Below are positions 61,760 through 64,000 of a DNA stretch of 64,000 nt, one piece after another. The first letter of the stretch is position 1. Each line of letters starts with the position of its first letter. The notes below the pieces were generated by a model that saw nothing but the letters and a program-made list of their open reading frames with translations, was not told the origin of the DNA and ran no database searches. The stretch covers positions 4,154,001 to 4,218,000 of the forward strand of contig NZ_CP104174.1 in the NCBI RefSeq assembly GCF_025200925.1. The letters are read 5' to 3'. The translations under genes were made by a program, and so were the position numbers. Source of the DNA: Bradyrhizobium sp. CB1015 (GTDB lineage Bacteria; Pseudomonadota; Alphaproteobacteria; Rhizobiales; Xanthobacteraceae).

Positions 61760-62728
61760 ATGCAGCCCGAACCGATCCTCGATCTCGCCCATCTCGGCCA
61801 CATGGAGCTGCTGACGCCGAAGCCGGACGAAAGCCTGAAATTCTTCGTCGATGTCATGGGCATGACGGTCAGCGGACAGAAGGGTGAGTCGGTCTATTTG
61901 CGCGGCTGGGACGATTACGAGCGCTATTCGCTCAAGCTCACGGCATCCAAGACCTCGGGCATGGGCCACATGGCGCTGCGTGCGCGCAGCCAGCAGGCGC
62001 TGGAGCGGCGCGTCGCCGCACTGAAGGGATCCGGCTTCGACATCGGCTGGATCGACGGCGACATGGGGCAGGGGCCGACGTTCCGCTGCCGCGATCCCGA
62101 TGGCCATATCGTCGAGCTCTATTACGAGACCGAATGGTATCAGGCGCCGCCCGAACTCAAGCCTGCGCTGAAGAACCAGGCACAGCGCTTTCCCGCCCGC
62201 GGCGTCAATGTCCGCCGCCTCGACCATCTCAACTGCCTCGCCGTCGACATCAAGGCCAACCGCGAGTTCTTCGAGACCTATCTCGGCTGCCGCCTTACCG
62301 AGCAGATCGTGCTCAACGACGGCCGTGAAGCTGCGATGTGGCTGACGATGTCGAACAAGAGCTACGATTTCGCCTATTCGCTCGATCATTCGGGCGTGCC
62401 GGGCCGCTTCCACCACGTCACCTACGCCCTCGACAGCCGCGAGGAGATTCTGCGCGCCGCCGACATTTTTCTCGAGAACGGCGTGCACATCGAGACCGGG
62501 CCGCACAAGCACGCGATCCAGCAGACCTTCTTCCTCTACGTCTACGAGCCCGGCGGCAACCGCGTCGAAGTCGCCAATGCCGGCGCACGCCTCATCCTCG
62601 CGCCCGACTGGAAGCCGATCGTGTGGACCGAGGAGGAGCGCAAGAAGGGCCAGGCCTGGGGATTGAAGACGATCGAGTCCTTCCACACCCACGGCACGCC
62701 GCCGGTGGAGGTGAAGAAGCACGGCTAA
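61760..62728 (+). CDS. Type I extradiol dioxygenase (catechol 2,3-dioxygenase family)
   Basis: A 322-aa two-module VOC protein. The second module holds the metal triad: H156 (RRLDHLNCL), His 218/219 (GRFHHVTYAL) and E270 (NRVEVAN). The first module has its own HMELLTPKPDESLKFF start but no full triad. This is the usual layout of catechol 2,3-dioxygenase, cutting aromatic rings next to two OH groups. ATG 61760 has a near-perfect CAGGAGGAAACC ribosome site. The stop overlaps the convergent cytochrome gene by 4 bp. The substrate is unknown. Confidence 0.88.
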   Translation: MQPEPILDLAHLGHMELLTPKPDESLKFFVDVMGMTVSGQKGESVYLRGWDDYERYSLKLTASKTSGMGHMALRARSQQALERRVAALKGSGFDIGWIDGDMGQGPTFRCRDPDGHIVELYYETEWYQAPPELKPALKNQAQRFPARGVNVRRLDHLNCLAVDIKANREFFETYLGCRLTEQIVLNDGREAAMWLTMSNKSYDFAYSLDHSGVPGRFHHVTYALDSREEILRAADIFLENGVHIETGPHKHAIQQTFFLYVYEPGGNRVEVANAGARLILAPDWKPIVWTEEERKKGQAWGLKTIESFHTHGTPPVEVKKHG

Positions 62729-64000
62729 TTGGCAGACGCGCGCACCTTTTCGATCGTCTCGCGCACGCCGGTCCAGGCCGGCTTGCCAGGTGCGAACTGC
62801 CGGCGCAGGAAGCTGACGAGCTGCTCGATCTGCGCGTCGCTCATGCTGTTCCTGAAGGCGGGCATGTAGCCGAGATCGCTCGAGGCGGGCTCCGCGATGC
62901 CGTGCAGGATCACTTGCACCAGATTGTCCGAGGTGGCGCTGTGCAGATTGCTGTTGAGCGCGAGCGAAGGCCTTGTGCCGAACAGCGGCAGGCCGCCGAC
63001 CTCGTGGCAGACGGCGCAGGCGCCTTGGTAGAGGCGCGCGCCGGTCGACGACGCGACTGTGACCTGGGTCGCGCTCTCGAGCCTGGTGGCGAGCGCATCC
63101 TGCGCCTGTTGGTCGACCGCGGCGTCGTTGAACGAGTTGAGATAGAGCGCCATCGCACGGATGTCCTGATCGGGCAGAGCCCTGAGATCCCGGATGATCG
63201 GCGCCATCGGGCCGGCGGCGACGCCGTGGTAACGCGAATGTCCCGTGCGCAAATAGGCGTAGAGCTCATCCTCGCTCCACGGGATCGGCGCCTGCGAGAG
63301 CGAGGTCAGCGCCGGTGCTTCCCAGCCCTCGGCAAAGCCGCCGGCGAGATAGGCCTCGCGCTGCTCGGCGCCGAGCGCGTTGCGCGGCGAATGGCAGGCG
63401 CTGCAATGACCGAGGCTCTCGACCAGATAGGCGCCGCGATTCCACAGCTCGGACTTGGCGGGATCTGGCTTGAACTCGCGCGCCTGGTGGAACAGCGCAT
63501 TCCAACCCGCCAGCAGCGGGCGGAGATTGAACGGGAAGGCGAGCGTGTTGGCCGGCGTCGACGCGCGCACCTCAGGCTGCGCCATCAGGTAAGCGTAGAG
63601 CGCCTGCAGATCGGCGTCGCTGGTCTTTGCAAAATGCGGGTAGGGGAAGGCGGGATAGAGCTGGCGTCCGTCGCGATGCAGGCCATCCCGCATGGCACGC
63701 TCGAAGGCGGGGTAGGACCAGGCGCCGATCCCGGTCTCGACGTCGGGCGTGATGTTGGTTGCGTAGATCGTGCCGAACGGCGTTGCCAAGGCGCGGCCGC
63801 CGGCGTTTGGTGCGCCGCCGACGGCGGTGTGGCATTCGGCGCAATTGCCGAGCGCGGCAAGCTGCTCCCCGCGCGCGATCGTTGCCGCTGAATAGACCGA
63901 CGCATCGGGCCGCGCGATCGGCGCGATGGCGCGTCCCGGCAGAAGCGCGGCGCCAATGCCGATCGCGGCGGTGCATACGGCTGCGATCGTTGCGAAGATG
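62725..64000 (-). CDS. Membrane-anchored multi-haem cytochrome c, partial at right edge
   Basis: About 424 aa are visible; the 5' end lies beyond the window. The edge-proximal part, translated in the same frame, begins with a hydrophobic signal-anchor-like stretch (IAAVCTAAIGIGAALL). Three CxxCH haem sites follow: CAECH (about 63829-63843), CSACH (63392-63406 region) and CAVCH (63008-63022 region). The order fits the cytochrome c subunit of periplasmic alcohol, aldehyde or nicotinate dehydrogenases. A TTG start inside the frame (63789) would omit the first haem, so the longer reading is better. The partner dehydrogenase genes should lie to the right. Confidence 0.88.
   Translation of the reverse strand, partial: IFATIAAVCTAAIGIGAALLPGRAIAPIARPDASVYSAATIARGEQLAALGNCAECHTAVGGAPNAGGRALATPFGTIYATNITPDVETGIGAWSYPAFERAMRDGLHRDGRQLYPAFPYPHFAKTSDADLQALYAYLMAQPEVRASTPANTLAFPFNLRPLLAGWNALFHQAREFKPDPAKSELWNRGAYLVESLGHCSACHSPRNALGAEQREAYLAGGFAEGWEAPALTSLSQAPIPWSEDELYAYLRTGHSRYHGVAAGPMAPIIRDLRALPDQDIRAMALYLNSFNDAAVDQQAQDALATRLESATQVTVASSTGARLYQGACAVCHEVGGLPLFGTRPSLALNSNLHSATSDNLVQVILHGIAEPASSDLGYMPAFRNSMSDAQIEQLVSFLRRQFAPGKPAWTGVRETIEKVRASAN

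Noticed and set aside
63266..63789. Treating 63789 as the start of the cytochrome c gene
   Set aside because: The in-frame codon is TTG, and the frame upstream contains a CAECH haem motif and hydrophobic anchor up to the window edge, so the gene is longer and incomplete here.
28..63972. Search for tRNA genes, rRNA, CRISPR arrays and IS elements
   Set aside because: No T-loop with flanking cloverleaf, no spaced direct repeats, and no transposase or terminal inverted repeats were seen. Faint GGTTCG strings lie inside coding genes.

Overview
The window is high-GC chromosomal DNA of an alphaproteobacterium, most likely Bradyrhizobium or a close relative. The signs are an AcpXL-type lipid A very-long-chain fatty acid cluster, an A-type oxidase operon with the gene order of Bradyrhizobium coxMNOP, tandem kup genes, DUF2865 and DUF2059 proteins, and several families of long imperfect inverted repeats of the kind scattered through Bradyrhizobium genomes. 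It is dense housekeeping sequence. I see no phage, IS element, CRISPR array, rRNA or tRNA.

Layout. 0-3.3 kb: MarR regulator with a Cys-rich tail, then an OmpR-type response regulator and its sensor kinase. 3.3-7 kb (minus): M20 peptidase and TRAP permeases DctM and DctQ. 7.1-9.6 kb (minus): moaA, a PEGA-type lipoprotein, gph. 9.8-12.5 kb: rpiA, a DUF2059 protein, glutathione reductase. 12.6-18.4 kb: bicupin protein, zinc-ribbon miniprotein, a TerB/small membrane protein/TerC/UPF0114 run, and an alpha/beta hydrolase. 18.6-22.1 kb: class II DAHP synthase, dgkA, nadE. 22.1-26.7 kb (minus): five-gene cytochrome c oxidase operon. 27.2-29.8 kb: DUF2189 membrane protein, DUF2865 protein and a small secreted protein. 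30-34 kb: cysS, a 37-aa membrane peptide, a GNAT acetyltransferase, cimA and a VOC protein, translationally coupled through cimA. 34.2-39.9 kb: LOG-family protein, Atm1-like ABC exporter, psd and pssA (phosphatidylethanolamine synthesis), an RraA-like protein. 40-46 kb: MotA/MotB-like pair, two Kup K+ transporters. 46-48.7 kb: rhodanese, aminotransferase, polyamine-type binding protein. 49-53.3 kb (minus): acpXL-fabZXL-fabF2XL-fabF1XL-lpxXL. 53.5-64 kb: small hypotheticals, ParB-like protein, P-type cation ATPase with a coupled 55-aa membrane protein and a convergent MgtC protein, AhpD-like protein, HerA-like ATPase, extradiol dioxygenase, and a multi-haem cytochrome c that runs off the right edge.

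How genes work together. The acpXL operon builds and transfers the C26-C28 hydroxy acid of lipid A. One of its two ketosynthases has no cysteine at all, which suggests a KS-alpha/KS-beta heterodimer. psd and pssA make phosphatidylethanolamine, and dgkA recycles diacylglycerol. The oxidase operon encodes a second aa3-type terminal oxidase. The 3' ends of many units carry large inverted repeats, one of which has been captured as the coding tail of the sensor kinase.
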